Assembly: GCA_030038035.1 (NCBI GenBank)
Contig: JASHPP010000635.1
Span: 1-25,841, forward strand
From: Trebonia sp.
GTDB lineage: Bacteria > Actinomycetota > Actinomycetes > Streptosporangiales > Streptosporangiaceae
Direction: 5' to 3'
DNA: 25,841 nt
Shown here: positions 1 through 7,676 of the stretch, piece by piece
Position numbering within the stretch: position 1 is the first letter of the stretch
Layout: each line of letters begins with the position of its first letter
Notes under the pieces: generated by a model
Databases searched by the model: none
Told to the model about the DNA's origin: nothing
Seen by the model: the letters and a program-made list of their open reading frames with translations, nothing else
Program-made: the position numbers and the translations under genes

Positions 1-1
1 C

Positions 2-166
2 GCGTTCGGCGGGGCGGGGCTGGCCGAGCTGTTCGTGACCACGGCCAGCGTCGACGGAACCGACGCCGGGCGTGCCGCCGAGCCGCTGGCCGGCCGCCTG
101 CTGCGCGTCGAGCCGGGCCCGGTCGGCCTCCCGTCGGCCTCCTCGTGGGCGGCCATCCCCTCCTAG
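2..166 (+). CDS. SMP-30/gluconolactonase/LRE family protein, C-terminal end (partial)
   Basis: The frame is open from the window edge to a TAG at 164-166 and gives 54 residues. They contain FGGAGLAELFVTTA followed by a PLAGRLLRVEPGPVGLP-type tail. That pattern (FGG..L..LYVTTA, then PLAG.LF.V.PGV.G.P) is the usual C-terminus of the SMP-30/regucalcin/gluconolactonase beta-propeller family, whose characterised members are lactonases. The start, the metal-binding residues and most of the propeller lie outside the window, so neither substrate nor catalytic integrity can be judged. The call rests on one motif only. Confidence 0.72.
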   Translation, partial: AFGGAGLAELFVTTASVDGTDAGRAAEPLAGRLLRVEPGPVGLPSASSWAAIPS

Positions 167-372
167 CCATCGCACGGACCCCGGGCCGGGAGGCGGCGCC
201 GCAGACCCCCGCCGCGCGGGCCTGCGGTTCGCTGCCGAGGTTCGACAAGGCGACCGCGGACGAGATCATGGCCGGACGGGTGACCTTCGCGCCGTGGCCG
301 GCGGCGACCGTGGACCCGCACCAGGACGGGACGGCGGTGTTCACGATCAGCGCCGGCGGCGACATCGGCTGA
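145..372 (+). CDS. possible small protein or gene remnant, function unknown
   Basis: A frame from a GTG at 145 to TGA at 370-372 overlaps the end of the preceding gene. From about 240 onward its codons are strongly G/C at the third position and the peptide (FDKATADEIMAGRVTF..., then APWPAATVDPHQDG) looks like real protein, while the first 30 codons look like noise. No ribosome binding site is visible at the GTG. It may be the 3' remnant of a decayed gene or a small gene with a later, unrecognised start. I do not recognise a family. Confidence 0.25.
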   Translation: MGGHPLLAIARTPGREAAPQTPAARACGSLPRFDKATADEIMAGRVTFAPWPAATVDPHQDGTAVFTISAGGDIG

Positions 373-385
373 CCGCGGCCCTGGA

Positions 386-421
386 TTACGCGCGTAACGT
401 GAGTTACGCTGATTACAGGCG
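386..421 (+). promoter_or_regulatory. operator-like array of 9-bp-phased TTAC repeats upstream of the RHH gene
   Basis: Four units start at 386, 395, 404 and 413: ttacgcgcg, taacgtgag, ttacgctga, ttacaggcg. Each begins T(T/A)AC and the step is exactly 9 bp. Inside the array are a perfect 12-bp palindrome (386-397, TTACGC/GCGTAA) and a 7+4+7 inverted repeat (392-398 and 403-409). A TACGCT hexamer at 405-410 could be the -10 element of the downstream gene. Arrays of short half-sites are typical targets of ribbon-helix-helix repressors, and the next gene encodes such a domain, so autoregulation is inferred. Confidence 0.5.
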
Positions 422-440
422 AAACTCATGGAGGCGGATC

Positions 441-1001
441 ATGGACCAGGCGGAGCTTGACCACATCAGGCAGCGGTTCGACCAGGAGGTGCGCGAGCGC
501 TTCCAGGGCGCCGCGATCGCCCGGGTCGAGGTGCTGCAGCACGGCGACGATCCCGGGGTGGAGCCAGGCGAGCTGCTGGCCCGCGTCGTCCTCGACCTGC
601 CGGAGGGCGAGGAGGAGAGCAGGCAGGCGTTCCATGCGTTCCACGACGCGCACCGCCAGACGCTCCACGAACTGCGGCGCGAACTGGACAAGCTGCCGGT
701 CGGCATCACGCTTCAGTTCACGGGGGACCGCGGGGAGTCCGAGGGCGAGACCAGGGGGCCCACGCCGGTGATCCAGCTCCGCGGCCGCGTGGGATTCGGC
801 GACGCCCCCGGGTTTACCCCGGTGATGGCGCGGCTTGCGCCAGATGACCTGGAGACGCTGGACACGCTGATCTCGGCGGGCATCGCGAGCAGCCGGGCCG
901 AAGCCGTGCGCTGGGCGCTGGCGCGCATCCGCGAGCGGCCCGCCTACGCCCAGCTCCTCGCCCGCACCCGGGAGATCGAGGACCTCAAGGCCCAGTTCTG
1001 A
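441..1001 (+). CDS. protein with C-terminal ribbon-helix-helix (CopG/Arc-like) domain
   Basis: This 186-residue protein starts at an ATG with GGAGG at 430-434, six bases upstream; that site decides the start although the frame stays open further upstream. Residues 1-95 are charged and partly helical (DQAELDHIRQRFDQEVRERF...) and match no family I know. Residues 126-165 follow the RHH layout: a short strand (PVMARLAP), helix A (DDLETLDTLISAG), a turn (IASSR), then helix B (AEAVRWALARI). RHH proteins bind DNA as dimers through the paired strand and commonly repress their own promoter. No toxin gene follows, so an antitoxin role is not supported. The phased repeats 20-55 bases upstream are the likely operator. 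Transcriptional regulator is the best guess. Confidence 0.65.
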   Translation: MDQAELDHIRQRFDQEVRERFQGAAIARVEVLQHGDDPGVEPGELLARVVLDLPEGEEESRQAFHAFHDAHRQTLHELRRELDKLPVGITLQFTGDRGESEGETRGPTPVIQLRGRVGFGDAPGFTPVMARLAPDDLETLDTLISAGIASSRAEAVRWALARIRERPAYAQLLARTREIEDLKAQF

Positions 1002-1082
1002 CCGCGGACTCCCGGCGTCAGGCTCTCTACCACGGTCCATGCCCGAAATCCGGAACCGGACATTCCGGACAGGCAGATTATT

Positions 1083-1117
1083 GGGAAAGAAAGGGCCGGT
1101 CGGGGGCGGCCTTTCCC
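1083..1117 (+). terminator. hairpin, probable terminator of the RHH gene
   Basis: GGGAAAG at 1083-1089 pairs perfectly with CTTTCCC at 1111-1117. An inner GGCCG/CGGCC stem (1094-1098, 1107-1111) lies inside but competes with one base of the outer stem. There is no clear T-run, as is common for actinomycete terminators. It lies about 80 bases after the RHH stop codon. Confidence 0.45.
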
Positions 1118-1281
1118 TTCCCGTTATCCCGGCCCGGCGCGTGCCAGGCCAGACCCGGGCTCACCCGGCGGCGCCGCCTTCGCCGCCAGCCGCAGAGGCC
1201 GCACCGGGCTCGCGGGCTACCCGGCGCGCCGGGATTGCGGTGGGAGGCCGGTCACGGGGGCGAGAGCGGTAGGTTAAGTGC

Positions 1282-1662
1282 ATGGACGAGAACCGTGCCC
1301 GGCGGGTCGCCGACGCTCTCAGGGACCGCGGCATTGACGCGCATCTGGAAAACGCGGGAATTGATGTCTACGGAGTCCGTGTCGTGCTCGGCGGCGGGCG
1401 CGAGGCGATCTGGGGTAACGAGGGCACCACGTCCCTGGCGGCCGAGGTGCTGCTCGACGGCGATCTGATCGGTTTCATCCCGGAGATCCCGGGCTCTGAG
1501 GCATTCGACGAAGCGCAGGTCGCGGATGCCATCGCGCGGGCCGACTACCGGGAGCCCGTCGGCCAGGAACTGCCGCAGGCTCCGCCGCCTGCCGCTCCGC
1601 TGCAGCGCGAGGGCGGGCTTTTCCGGCGCTTTCTCGGCGGCTTCCGCTATGACTCGGAGTAG
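1282..1662 (+). CDS. hypothetical protein, 126 aa
   Basis: The ATG at 1282 is preceded by a purine-rich GGTAGG 10-15 bases upstream. Codon use is typical of the window. The peptide begins with a helix (DENRARRVADALRDRGIDAHLENAG), continues with alternating strands (IDVYGVRVVLGGGREAIWGNEG, then AAEVLLDGDLIGFIPEIPGS) and a second helix (EAFDEAQVADAIARADY), and ends in a Pro/Ala-rich tail with a basic FRRFLGGFRYDSE terminus. There is no signal peptide or membrane segment. It looks like a small alpha/beta cytosolic protein of a type common and uncharacterised in actinomycetes. I do not recognise the family. It stands alone and is convergent with the LigD-type polymerase gene. Confidence 0.6.
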   Translation: MDENRARRVADALRDRGIDAHLENAGIDVYGVRVVLGGGREAIWGNEGTTSLAAEVLLDGDLIGFIPEIPGSEAFDEAQVADAIARADYREPVGQELPQAPPPAAPLQREGGLFRRFLGGFRYDSE

Positions 1663-1831
1663 CGTGCCAGCCGAACGCGCGCGCTGACGTCGCACCACCC
1701 AGGGCACGGATACCGGCGGATCCGGCGATCGTTTCGGTCTGCGCTGGGGCATACCTCGTCACGCCGCGGGGGACCGCGGCGGCGGTCAGCCAGCCGGTCG
1801 CGGAGGTCGGCGCCGACTGACCGGTCCCCGG

Positions 1832-3166
1832 TTACGGCCCCTGCCGCTGCCAGGGGTCGTAGTCCACCTCGAGGGGCTCCTGGGGCGGGCGCTCGGCCGC
1901 GGGCACGTGCTGCAGGTTGAGCCGGATCCGCGTCCATGTCGAACTGCGGCCGCGCATCGAGTCGACAAGCACGTCGGCGGGCTCCAGGTACGACCACACG
2001 CCGGCGTGCCGCGCCCGCCACCGCCTCAGGCCCTCCATCGCCTCGGCCTTGGTGGCCGCGCGCGCGATCTCGATAAGCGGCTTGGTGGACTGGCGCCGCC
2101 CGGTGGGACCGGGCGCGACGCCAGCGGCGTCCGCGCCCGCGGCGCCGCGGTCGGCGCCGTCCGGCGAGCCGCGCCGCTTGGACGGCTGCACGCGGGGCGC
2201 CTCGCCGGCCTGCTTCTCATAGTGCGGCGGCCAGGGCGCGTCAGGCAGGCCGGCCGCCTCGTCGCGGGCCGCAAGCGCGAGCAGCCCGTCCAGTGACCCG
2301 ACGGCGCCGTCCATTCCCGCCCAGGGGTCGCCAACCGCTGCGTACCGCGCGGGGACCGTGTCGATCGTGAACGAAGCCGGGTCGCACGAAGGCACCTCGT
2401 CCCAGGTCAGCGGGGTGGAAACCCGCGCGTCAGGCAGCGGCCTGACGGAGTAGGCGGAGGCGACCGTCCGATCCTTGGCGTTCTGGTTGTAGTCGACGAA
2501 CACCCCGTGCCGCTCTTCCTTCCACCACCTCGACGTCGCCAGGTCAGGCGCCCGCCGCTCGATCTCACGGGCCACCGCGACCGCGGCCCGGCGCACGTCG
2601 GCGAACGGCCAGCGCCGCTCGATCCTGGCGTAGATGTGCATGCCCCGCGATCCCGAGGTCTTCGGCCAGCCGGTTAGCCCGAAATCTGACAGCACGGACC
2701 TGGCGACCAGTGCCACGTCACGGATCTGCGCCCACTCCACGCCGGGCACGGGGTCGAGGTCGACGCGCAGCTCGTCCGGGTGATCGAGGTCGGCGGCGAG
2801 CACCGGGTGCGGGTTCAGGTCGATGCAGCCGAGGTTGGCCACCCACACCAGCCCCGCGGGGTCGTGCAGCACGACCTCGTCCGCGGTCCGCCCGGACGGG
2901 AACCGCAGCTCGACGGTCTCGATCCAGTCCGGGCGCTTTTCCGGCGCGCGCTTCTGGAAGAACGGCTCGGCCTCGGCGCCGTTGACGAACCGCTTGAGCG
3001 CCATCGGCCGCCCGGCCACGCCGCGCAGCGCCCCGTCGGCGACCGCCAGGTAGTACCGGATCAGGTCCAGCTTGGTGTGCCCTGTGCGCGGGAAGAAGAC
3101 CTTCCCCGGATTCGACACAGGCACCTGGCGGCCGGCCACCTCCACGACGGTCCTGGGATCTGGCAC
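1832..3166 (-). CDS. LigD-type primase-polymerase (Pol domain) protein of end joining
   Basis: This 444-residue protein of the archaeo-eukaryotic primase superfamily corresponds to the polymerase domain of LigD, which fills and extends DNA ends during non-homologous end joining. The catalytic acidic pair is LRVDLDP (D136, D138). SGSRGMH (171-177) is the nucleotide-binding motif with its His, and a third conserved stretch, VFVDYNQNAKDRTVA, follows near 225. Residues about 300-345 are a low-complexity linker (PSKRRGSPDGADRG...), followed by a conserved C-terminal segment ending EVDYDPW, known from stand-alone actinomycete Pol proteins. It starts with GTG five bases after the ligase stop, so the two genes are surely one transcript. 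No nuclease domain is fused and no ku gene is in the window. Confidence 0.9.
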   Translation of the reverse strand: MPDPRTVVEVAGRQVPVSNPGKVFFPRTGHTKLDLIRYYLAVADGALRGVAGRPMALKRFVNGAEAEPFFQKRAPEKRPDWIETVELRFPSGRTADEVVLHDPAGLVWVANLGCIDLNPHPVLAADLDHPDELRVDLDPVPGVEWAQIRDVALVARSVLSDFGLTGWPKTSGSRGMHIYARIERRWPFADVRRAAVAVAREIERRAPDLATSRWWKEERHGVFVDYNQNAKDRTVASAYSVRPLPDARVSTPLTWDEVPSCDPASFTIDTVPARYAAVGDPWAGMDGAVGSLDGLLALAARDEAAGLPDAPWPPHYEKQAGEAPRVQPSKRRGSPDGADRGAAGADAAGVAPGPTGRRQSTKPLIEIARAATKAEAMEGLRRWRARHAGVWSYLEPADVLVDSMRGRSSTWTRIRLNLQHVPAAERPPQEPLEVDYDPWQRQGP

Positions 3167-3171
3167 GACAG

Positions 3172-4266
3172 TCAGCCCTGTTCGTTCGGGATAGCGGGTT
3201 TCTCGGGCAAGATTTCCGCGAGGCTGTAGCTGACCGGCTCCTCAAGCTGCGCGTACGTGCACGAGCGGGGGTCCCGGTCCGGGCGCCACCGGACGAACTG
3301 CGTCGTGTGCCGGAAGCGCGGCCCCTCCATGTGGTCGTAGCGGACCTCCACGACCCGCTCCGGGCGCAGCGGGATGAACGACAGGTCCTTGCCCGCGTTC
3401 CACCGGCTGAACTCGGCGCTGCGCGGCGTGCGGGCGCCCTCGGCGGGCCGCGCCCAGTTCCACGGGTGCCCGTCGAACGTCGTCACCAGCGGGTCGAGCT
3501 CGGCGCGCAGCGACCGGCGCACGGCCATCGGGAACGCGCCGACGACGCCGACGCTGGCGAGCCCCCCGTCGGCCCGGTACAGCCCGAGCAGCAGCGACCC
3601 CACGGCATCGGACCCCGTCTTGTGCGGGCGGTAGCCGGCCACCACGCAGTCCGCGGTGCGCTCGTGCTTGATCTTGACCATGACCCGCTTGTCCGGCTGG
3701 TACGTCAGCTCGGGGGACTTGGCGATCAGCCCGTCAAGGCCCGCCCCCTCGAACTGGCTGAACCACCGGGCGGCGAGCGCCCTGTCGGTGGTCGCGGGCG
3801 TCAGGTGCACCGGCGACTCGGCGCCGGCGAGCGCCGCCTGCAGAGCAGCACGCCGCTGCGCAAACGGCCGGTCCGTGTAGTCGGCAGCGCCCAGCGCGAG
3901 CAGGTCGAACGCGACGAAGTGCGCCGGCGTCTGCGCGGCGAGCAGCCGGACCCGGCTGGCCGCCGGGTGAATGCGCAGCTGCAGGGCCTCGAAGTCCAGC
4001 CGCCCGGTGGCGTAGTCAGGCAGCACGATCTCCCCGTCGATCACGCACCGTTGCGGCAGGTTCTCAAGCACCGCGGCCACCAGTTCGGGGAAGTAGCGCG
4101 TCATCGGCTTCTCGTTCCTGCTGCCGATCTCCACCTCGCCGCCGTCGCGGAACACGATCGAGCGGAACCCGTCCCACTTCGGCTCGAAGACGTAGTCGCC
4201 GTCGGGAATAGCGTCGACCGCCTTGGCCAGCATCGGCGCCACCGGCGGCATCACCGGAAGATCCAT
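3172..4266 (-). CDS. ligC: ATP-dependent DNA ligase, LigC type
   Basis: This 364-residue ATP-dependent DNA ligase seals nicks through an enzyme-adenylate intermediate. Motif I is E28-P-K30-W-D-G-F-R with the adenylated lysine K30. Further nucleotidyltransferase motifs follow in order: GSRNEK, VIDGEIVLPD, FVAFDLLALG, DGLIAKSPELTY and VMVKIKHERTADCVV. The C-terminal OB-fold carries RPERVVEVRYDHMEGPRFRH, typical of LigD/LigC. The length matches mycobacterial LigC rather than multidomain LigD. It is followed after five bases by the matching polymerase, so it is effectively a split LigD lacking the phosphoesterase module. In mycobacteria, comparable LigC and PolD proteins act in backup end joining or base-excision repair; the same role here is inferred. 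Confidence 0.9.
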   Translation of the reverse strand: MDLPVMPPVAPMLAKAVDAIPDGDYVFEPKWDGFRSIVFRDGGEVEIGSRNEKPMTRYFPELVAAVLENLPQRCVIDGEIVLPDYATGRLDFEALQLRIHPAASRVRLLAAQTPAHFVAFDLLALGAADYTDRPFAQRRAALQAALAGAESPVHLTPATTDRALAARWFSQFEGAGLDGLIAKSPELTYQPDKRVMVKIKHERTADCVVAGYRPHKTGSDAVGSLLLGLYRADGGLASVGVVGAFPMAVRRSLRAELDPLVTTFDGHPWNWARPAEGARTPRSAEFSRWNAGKDLSFIPLRPERVVEVRYDHMEGPRFRHTTQFVRWRPDRDPRSCTYAQLEEPVSYSLAEILPEKPAIPNEQG

Positions 4267-4358
4267 CTGCTCAGCTTGTCACCCCCCGCGTCACAGTCGT
4301 CGCTCCGGGCCGGCCGGCGACGCGCCCGCACGGGCGACGCGCCCGGTCGGCGACATGC

Positions 4359-5246
4359 TCAGCCCAGCCCGGTCCACTCGGCGCTGTACTTCCACAGCAG
4401 CTCGGCCAGTTCCGGGGTGGCGACCCGGCTCGGCGCGCGGACCGCGCACTTGTCGTAGAACAGGCCGCTGTCCGCCGCCACGGCGTCGGACGTGGCGCAG
4501 TACACCGAAGTGACGGCGCCCTGCCCGGTGGTGAGCATGCGCCTGGTGACCAGCGAGCGCGCGGGCCACGGCACCCGCCGCCAGATGTCGGAGGCGACCA
4601 CCCCCGGGTGCAGCGCGTACGAGTTCACGCCCACCCCGTCAAGCCGCCGGGCCAGCTCCTGGGTGAACAGCACGTTGCACAGCTTGGAGACCGCGTACTC
4701 ACGCTGGCCGGTGAACGACCGAGTGCGCCGCCGCAGCGCGTCGAAGTCGATGCCAGGCGCGCCGTAGTGCGCGTCGCTTGACACGTTGACGATCCTGGCG
4801 CCTGGCCCGCTCGCCTTCAGCCGTTCGAGCAGCAGCATGGTCAGCGCGAAGTGGCCCAGGTGATTCACGCCGAAGTGCAGCTCGAAGCCGTCCGCGGTCA
4901 GCCCCCGCTGCCCGCCCACGCCGGCGTTGTTGACCAGCACGTGCAACGGCTGGTCGAGCGCGAGGAACGAGGCCGCGCAGGCGTGGACGGACGCCAGCGA
5001 GGCCAGGTCGAGCGGCAGCAGCCGCACCTGATCGTCGCCCGAAGCGCCCGAAGCGCCCAGCGCGCCCGCCGCGCCCGCGACGCCCGAAGCGCCCGCCGCC
5101 TTGACCCGCGCCACCGCCGCCGCGCCAAGCTCGGGCGACCGGCACGCGATGAACACCTGGCCCCCGTCGCGCGCCAGCGCGATCGCGGTGGCCAGCCCGA
5201 TCCCTGTGTTGGCGCCGGTAACGAGGAAGGTGCGGGCAGCTGTCAC
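4359..5246 (-). CDS. short-chain dehydrogenase/reductase, retinol-dehydrogenase-like
   Basis: This 295-residue classical SDR is an NAD(P)-dependent oxidoreductase. The cofactor motif is TGANTGIG (10-17), NNAG is at 106-109, the catalytic Ser lies in VNVSSDAH (S156/S157), and the active-site YAVSK is at 184-188. The sequence style (GFELHFGVNHLGHFALTMLLLERL) resembles the RDH/WWOX-like branch, whose substrates in bacteria are mostly unknown. Residues about 50-70 are an unusual Gly/Ala/Ser-only insertion encoded by 9-bp tandem repeats. It starts at GTG 5246, seven bases after the MoaD-like gene stops, so it is probably in the same operon. The ligase gene follows after 92 bases. Confidence 0.85.
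   Translation of the reverse strand: MTAARTFLVTGANTGIGLATAIALARDGGQVFIACRSPELGAAAVARVKAAGASGVAGAAGALGASGASGDDQVRLLPLDLASLASVHACAASFLALDQPLHVLVNNAGVGGQRGLTADGFELHFGVNHLGHFALTMLLLERLKASGPGARIVNVSSDAHYGAPGIDFDALRRRTRSFTGQREYAVSKLCNVLFTQELARRLDGVGVNSYALHPGVVASDIWRRVPWPARSLVTRRMLTTGQGAVTSVYCATSDAVAADSGLFYDKCAVRAPSRVATPELAELLWKYSAEWTGLG
5035..5097 (+). repeat. seven 9-bp tandem repeats inside the SDR gene
   Basis: Units of form NCGCCCNNN start at 5035, 5044, 5053, 5062, 5071, 5080 and 5089 (tcgcccgaa, gcgcccgaa, gcgcccagc, gcgcccgcc, gcgcccgcg, acgcccgaa, gcgcccgcc). On the minus strand they encode a Gly-(Ala/Ser/Val/Leu)-(Ala/Ser) tripeptide run. The unit length is a multiple of three, so copy-number changes keep the frame. 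Confidence 0.8.
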
Positions 5247-5253
5247 GCCGTCA

Positions 5254-5604
5254 TTATCCGCCCGCCATCGCGCCTACGACGAGAAACGGTTCGCGGCCGG
5301 CGCGGACCGCGGCCGCCACGCTGTCCGGCAGCGGCGCGTCCGGCGGCTCGTTGGACAGGTCCTGCTCGCAGGCGTAGAACCGGATGAACGCCCGCCGCTG
5401 GCCGGTGCGCCGGTCCCTGATCGTGCCGCACAGCACGGGGAAGCAAGCCTCCAGGCCGTCCAGGATCACCCGCTGGGTGAGCGGCGCGGAACCGGAACCC
5501 GAACCGGACCAGGAAACGGAAGCAGGAACGGGAACGCGAACCTCGCCGCGCACCCCCGCGAGGGTCCGCAGGTGCGCGGGCAGCACCACACGGACCGCGG
5601 TCAC
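5254..5604 (-). CDS. MoaD/ThiS-like ubiquitin-fold protein
   Basis: This 116-residue protein begins at a GTG whose GTGA overlaps the stop of the upstream BNR gene. The N-terminus [17 protein letters not shown] fits the first strand and helix of the MoaD/ThiS beta-grasp fold. [20 protein letters not shown] fits the second helix and strand, and the chain ends AMAGG. A C-terminal Gly-Gly is what MoaD/ThiS proteins need for thiocarboxylation by an E1-like adenylyltransferase. A Ser/Gly-rich insert (SWSGSGSGS) sits at 49-57. The core is longer than canonical MoaD (about 80 residues) because of extra sequence around [20 protein letters not shown]. No E1 partner or molybdopterin gene is nearby, so a role in cofactor synthesis is not implied. 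Confidence 0.75.
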   Translation of the reverse strand: MTAVRVVLPAHLRTLAGVRGEVRVPVPASVSWSGSGSGSAPLTQRVILDGLEACFPVLCGTIRDRRTGQRRAFIRFYACEQDLSNEPPDAPLPDSVAAAVRAGREPFLVVGAMAGG

Positions 5605-6707
5605 GGCACGACCTGGACCTCGACCGACAGCACCGCGGGCAGGTCCCGCACGATCGGGGACCACGAATCGCCGGCGTCGGCGGACACGTACACCTGCCCG
5701 CCTGTGGTGCCGAAGTACACCCCGCAGGAGTCCAGCGTGTCCACCGCCATCGCGTCGCGGTACACGTTCACGTAGCAGTCCTGCTGCGGCAGCCCGCGCG
5801 TCAGCGGCTCCCAGTCACCGCCGCCGCAGCGGCTCCGCCACACCCGCAGCGACCCGTCCGGCGGGTAGTGCAGGCTGTCGCTGGTGATCGGCACCACGTA
5901 CACGGTCTCCGGCTCGTGCGCGTGCACCCCGATCGGGAAGCCGAAATCCGTCGGCAGGTTCCCGCTGATCTCGGTCCACGACAGCCCGCCGTCGTCGGAG
6001 CGCATCACGTCCCAGTGCTTTTGCATGAACAGCGTGTCCGGCCGCGACGGGTGCGCCTCGACATGGTGCACGCAGTGCCCCACCTCGGCATCGGAGTCGG
6101 GAATGCCCTCGGAGTGCAGCCCCCGGTTGGCCGGCCGCCACGTCTCACCGGAATCGTCAGACCGGAACGCGCCGGCCGCGGAGATCGCGGTGAACATCCG
6201 CGTGCCCTGCAGGATGATCGTATGCAGGCAGAGCCCGCCCGCCCCCGGCTGCCACCCGGGCGCCGACGACTGCAGCCGCAGCCCGCTCATCTCGGTCCAG
6301 GTCACGCCGCCGTCCACGGACTTGAACAGCGCCGCGTCCTCCGCCCCGGCGTAGACGGTATCCGGATCGGCCGGCGACGGTTCCAGGTGCCAGATCCGCT
6401 TGAACTCCCACGGCCGCCGCGTGCCGTCGTACCACAGGTGCGTGCCCGGGTCGCCGGCGTAGCAGAAGTCGTTGCCGACCGGCTGCCAGCTGGCGCCGCC
6501 GTCGTCGGAGCGCTGGATCAGCTGGCCGAACCATCCCGTGTTCTGCGACGCGTACAGCCGGTTCGGGTCGGCGGGGGAGCCCTTCACGTGGTAAACCTCC
6601 CACCCCCCGAAGTGCGGCCCGCTCACCGACCACTTGTCGCGTCTGCCGTCCGAGGTCAGCACGAACGCTCCCTTGCGCGTCCCGGCGAGCACCCGCACCT
6701 GCGTCAT
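5601..6707 (-). CDS. BNR/Asp-box beta-propeller protein (sialidase-like fold)
   Basis: This 368-residue protein carries five Asp-box repeats (S-x-D-x-G-x-x-W): SDDGGASW 67-74, SVDGGVTW 130-137, SDDSGETW 183-190, SDDGGLSW 237-244 and SADAGDSW 342-349, plus a degenerate one at 292-299. This spacing indicates a six- or seven-bladed propeller like that of sialidases and photosystem assembly factor Ycf48. I see no sialidase arginine triad or FRIP motif, so glycosidase activity is doubtful. There is no signal peptide, so it is probably cytosolic. The ATG at 6707 is preferred over upstream starts because AGGGGA lies about 10 bases before it. Its stop overlaps the MoaD-like start by four bases, so the two are translationally coupled. 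Confidence 0.85.
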   Translation of the reverse strand: MTQVRVLAGTRKGAFVLTSDGRRDKWSVSGPHFGGWEVYHVKGSPADPNRLYASQNTGWFGQLIQRSDDGGASWQPVGNDFCYAGDPGTHLWYDGTRRPWEFKRIWHLEPSPADPDTVYAGAEDAALFKSVDGGVTWTEMSGLRLQSSAPGWQPGAGGLCLHTIILQGTRMFTAISAAGAFRSDDSGETWRPANRGLHSEGIPDSDAEVGHCVHHVEAHPSRPDTLFMQKHWDVMRSDDGGLSWTEISGNLPTDFGFPIGVHAHEPETVYVVPITSDSLHYPPDGSLRVWRSRCGGGDWEPLTRGLPQQDCYVNVYRDAMAVDTLDSCGVYFGTTGGQVYVSADAGDSWSPIVRDLPAVLSVEVQVVP

Positions 6708-6874
6708 ATCCGTCACCATCCCCTGAGTCAGGTCTACACGATAGTGACTGCCCGCGCCCCGGAGACTCATCGCGGACGGGCACGCCCGTCGCAGAGTGTG
6801 GCAGGATAGCGGAGCGAGACCGATGCCCGCCGATTATCCTTGTCCCCGCTAGCTCAACCCCCACGGAGCAGACG

Positions 6875-7495
6875 TTGGCCGGTCAGCCGCAAGACCCTCC
6901 CTGGCAGGCGTTCCCCGCGCCGTCTGCCGACAAGCAGGACACGTACGGGTACCCGCCCCCCGGCGGCCAGTCCTACGCACAGCCCGCGCCAGGCTATCCG
7001 GGCCCGTCCTACGCCGCCCAGGACCAGGCCTACGACCAGGCCTACGACCAGGACCAGGCGTACCAGGACCAGGCGTACGAGAACCAGGCGTACCACGACC
7101 AGGGCTACCCGGGTTCACAAGGCCAGGCGGCCCCGCAATGGCAGGCGGCCGCGGGCAGGCCGGGGGCTGCCGCGACGGCGAGGGCGAGCGGCCAGAAGGG
7201 GTTCTTCGGCTCGCTCTTCGACTTCAGCTTCACCTCCTTCGTCACGCCGAAGATCATCAAGGTGCTCTACGTCCTCGTCACGATCTGGACGGTGCTCTGG
7301 GCGCTGATCTTCCTGCGCATCGGCTTCCACTACGGTGGCATGGCGGGCGGGATCCTGACGCTTGTCGTCATCGACCCGATCTTCGTGCTGCTGACGCTCG
7401 GCGCCTATCGGGTCGTCCTTGAGTTCTTCGCCGTCATCTTCCGGATATACGAGGAAGTGCGGGTGATCCGCGGCCGCGGCGACGACCGCGGCTGA
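6875..7495 (+). CDS. DUF4282 domain membrane protein with Gln/Tyr-rich N-terminus
   Basis: This 206-residue protein probably starts at TTG 6875, with ACGGAG six to twelve bases upstream. Residues 1-108 are a disordered Pro/Gln/Tyr-rich region containing QAY-type repeats (49-78). Then come GFFGSLFDFSFTSFVTPKIIK, the DUF4282 signature, a transmembrane helix (about 127-150, KVLYVLVTIWTVLWALIFLRI) and a second hydrophobic region (about 157-191). The C-terminus is charged. DUF4282 proteins are small actinobacterial membrane proteins of unknown function. The long low-complexity tail may be a protein-interaction region; that is inference. It is divergent from the BNR gene. Confidence 0.85.
   Translation: MAGQPQDPPWQAFPAPSADKQDTYGYPPPGGQSYAQPAPGYPGPSYAAQDQAYDQAYDQDQAYQDQAYENQAYHDQGYPGSQGQAAPQWQAAAGRPGAAATARASGQKGFFGSLFDFSFTSFVTPKIIKVLYVLVTIWTVLWALIFLRIGFHYGGMAGGILTLVVIDPIFVLLTLGAYRVVLEFFAVIFRIYEEVRVIRGRGDDRG
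7019..7108 (+). repeat. degenerate (D)QAY-type codon repeats in the DUF4282 gene
   Basis: Thirty codons built from cag-gcc/gcg-tac and gac-cag units encode QAY and DQ repeats (residues 49-78). The nucleotide units are nearly identical, so replication slippage is the likely origin. Confidence 0.75.
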
Positions 7496-7524
7496 AGGAT
7501 CCGGCAAGATTCTTTCCGCCGCCG

Positions 7525-7676
7525 TCGTCCACAGCCGCGCCAGGACCTCCACAGCCCGCAGCCCAAGGCCGTCCGGGCTGAAGGGCCGAGAAGTCCACAG
7601 CGGACGGCCTGCCGACAGGGCGGACATCCACAGCCAATGCGGGCTTGTGCACTGCTTGTGCACATGGCGATCCACA
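7525..7676. other. cluster of DnaA-box-like sequences in a non-coding stretch
   Basis: The gap 7496-7743 holds five TCCACA cores in one orientation: tcgtccaca 7525-7533 (8 of 9 to TTGTCCACA), acctccaca 7545-7553, aagtccaca 7591-7599, acatccaca 7624-7632 and cgatccaca 7668-7676. Two further related sites are ttgtgcact 7645-7653 and ttgtgcaca 7656-7664 (8 of 9), exactly 11 bp apart. TTGTCCACA is the actinobacterial DnaA-box consensus. No dnaA or dnaN is present, so this is more likely a DnaA-binding or titration cluster, or a site for another factor, than oriC. Confidence 0.4.

Noticed and set aside
4323..4336. Hairpin CGCCCG/CGGGCG between the SDR and ligase genes as a terminator
   Set aside because: The stem has only a two-base loop and no T-run. 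It is part of a short direct repeat in GC-rich sequence and is not convincing.
3307..4458. Long plus-strand open frame opposite the DNA ligase gene
   Set aside because: It is a composition-driven shadow of the ligase reading frame, with no family motif or ribosome binding site.
5601..6707. Annotation as a secreted sialidase
   Set aside because: Asp-box repeats are structural only; no signal peptide, arginine triad or FRIP motif was seen.
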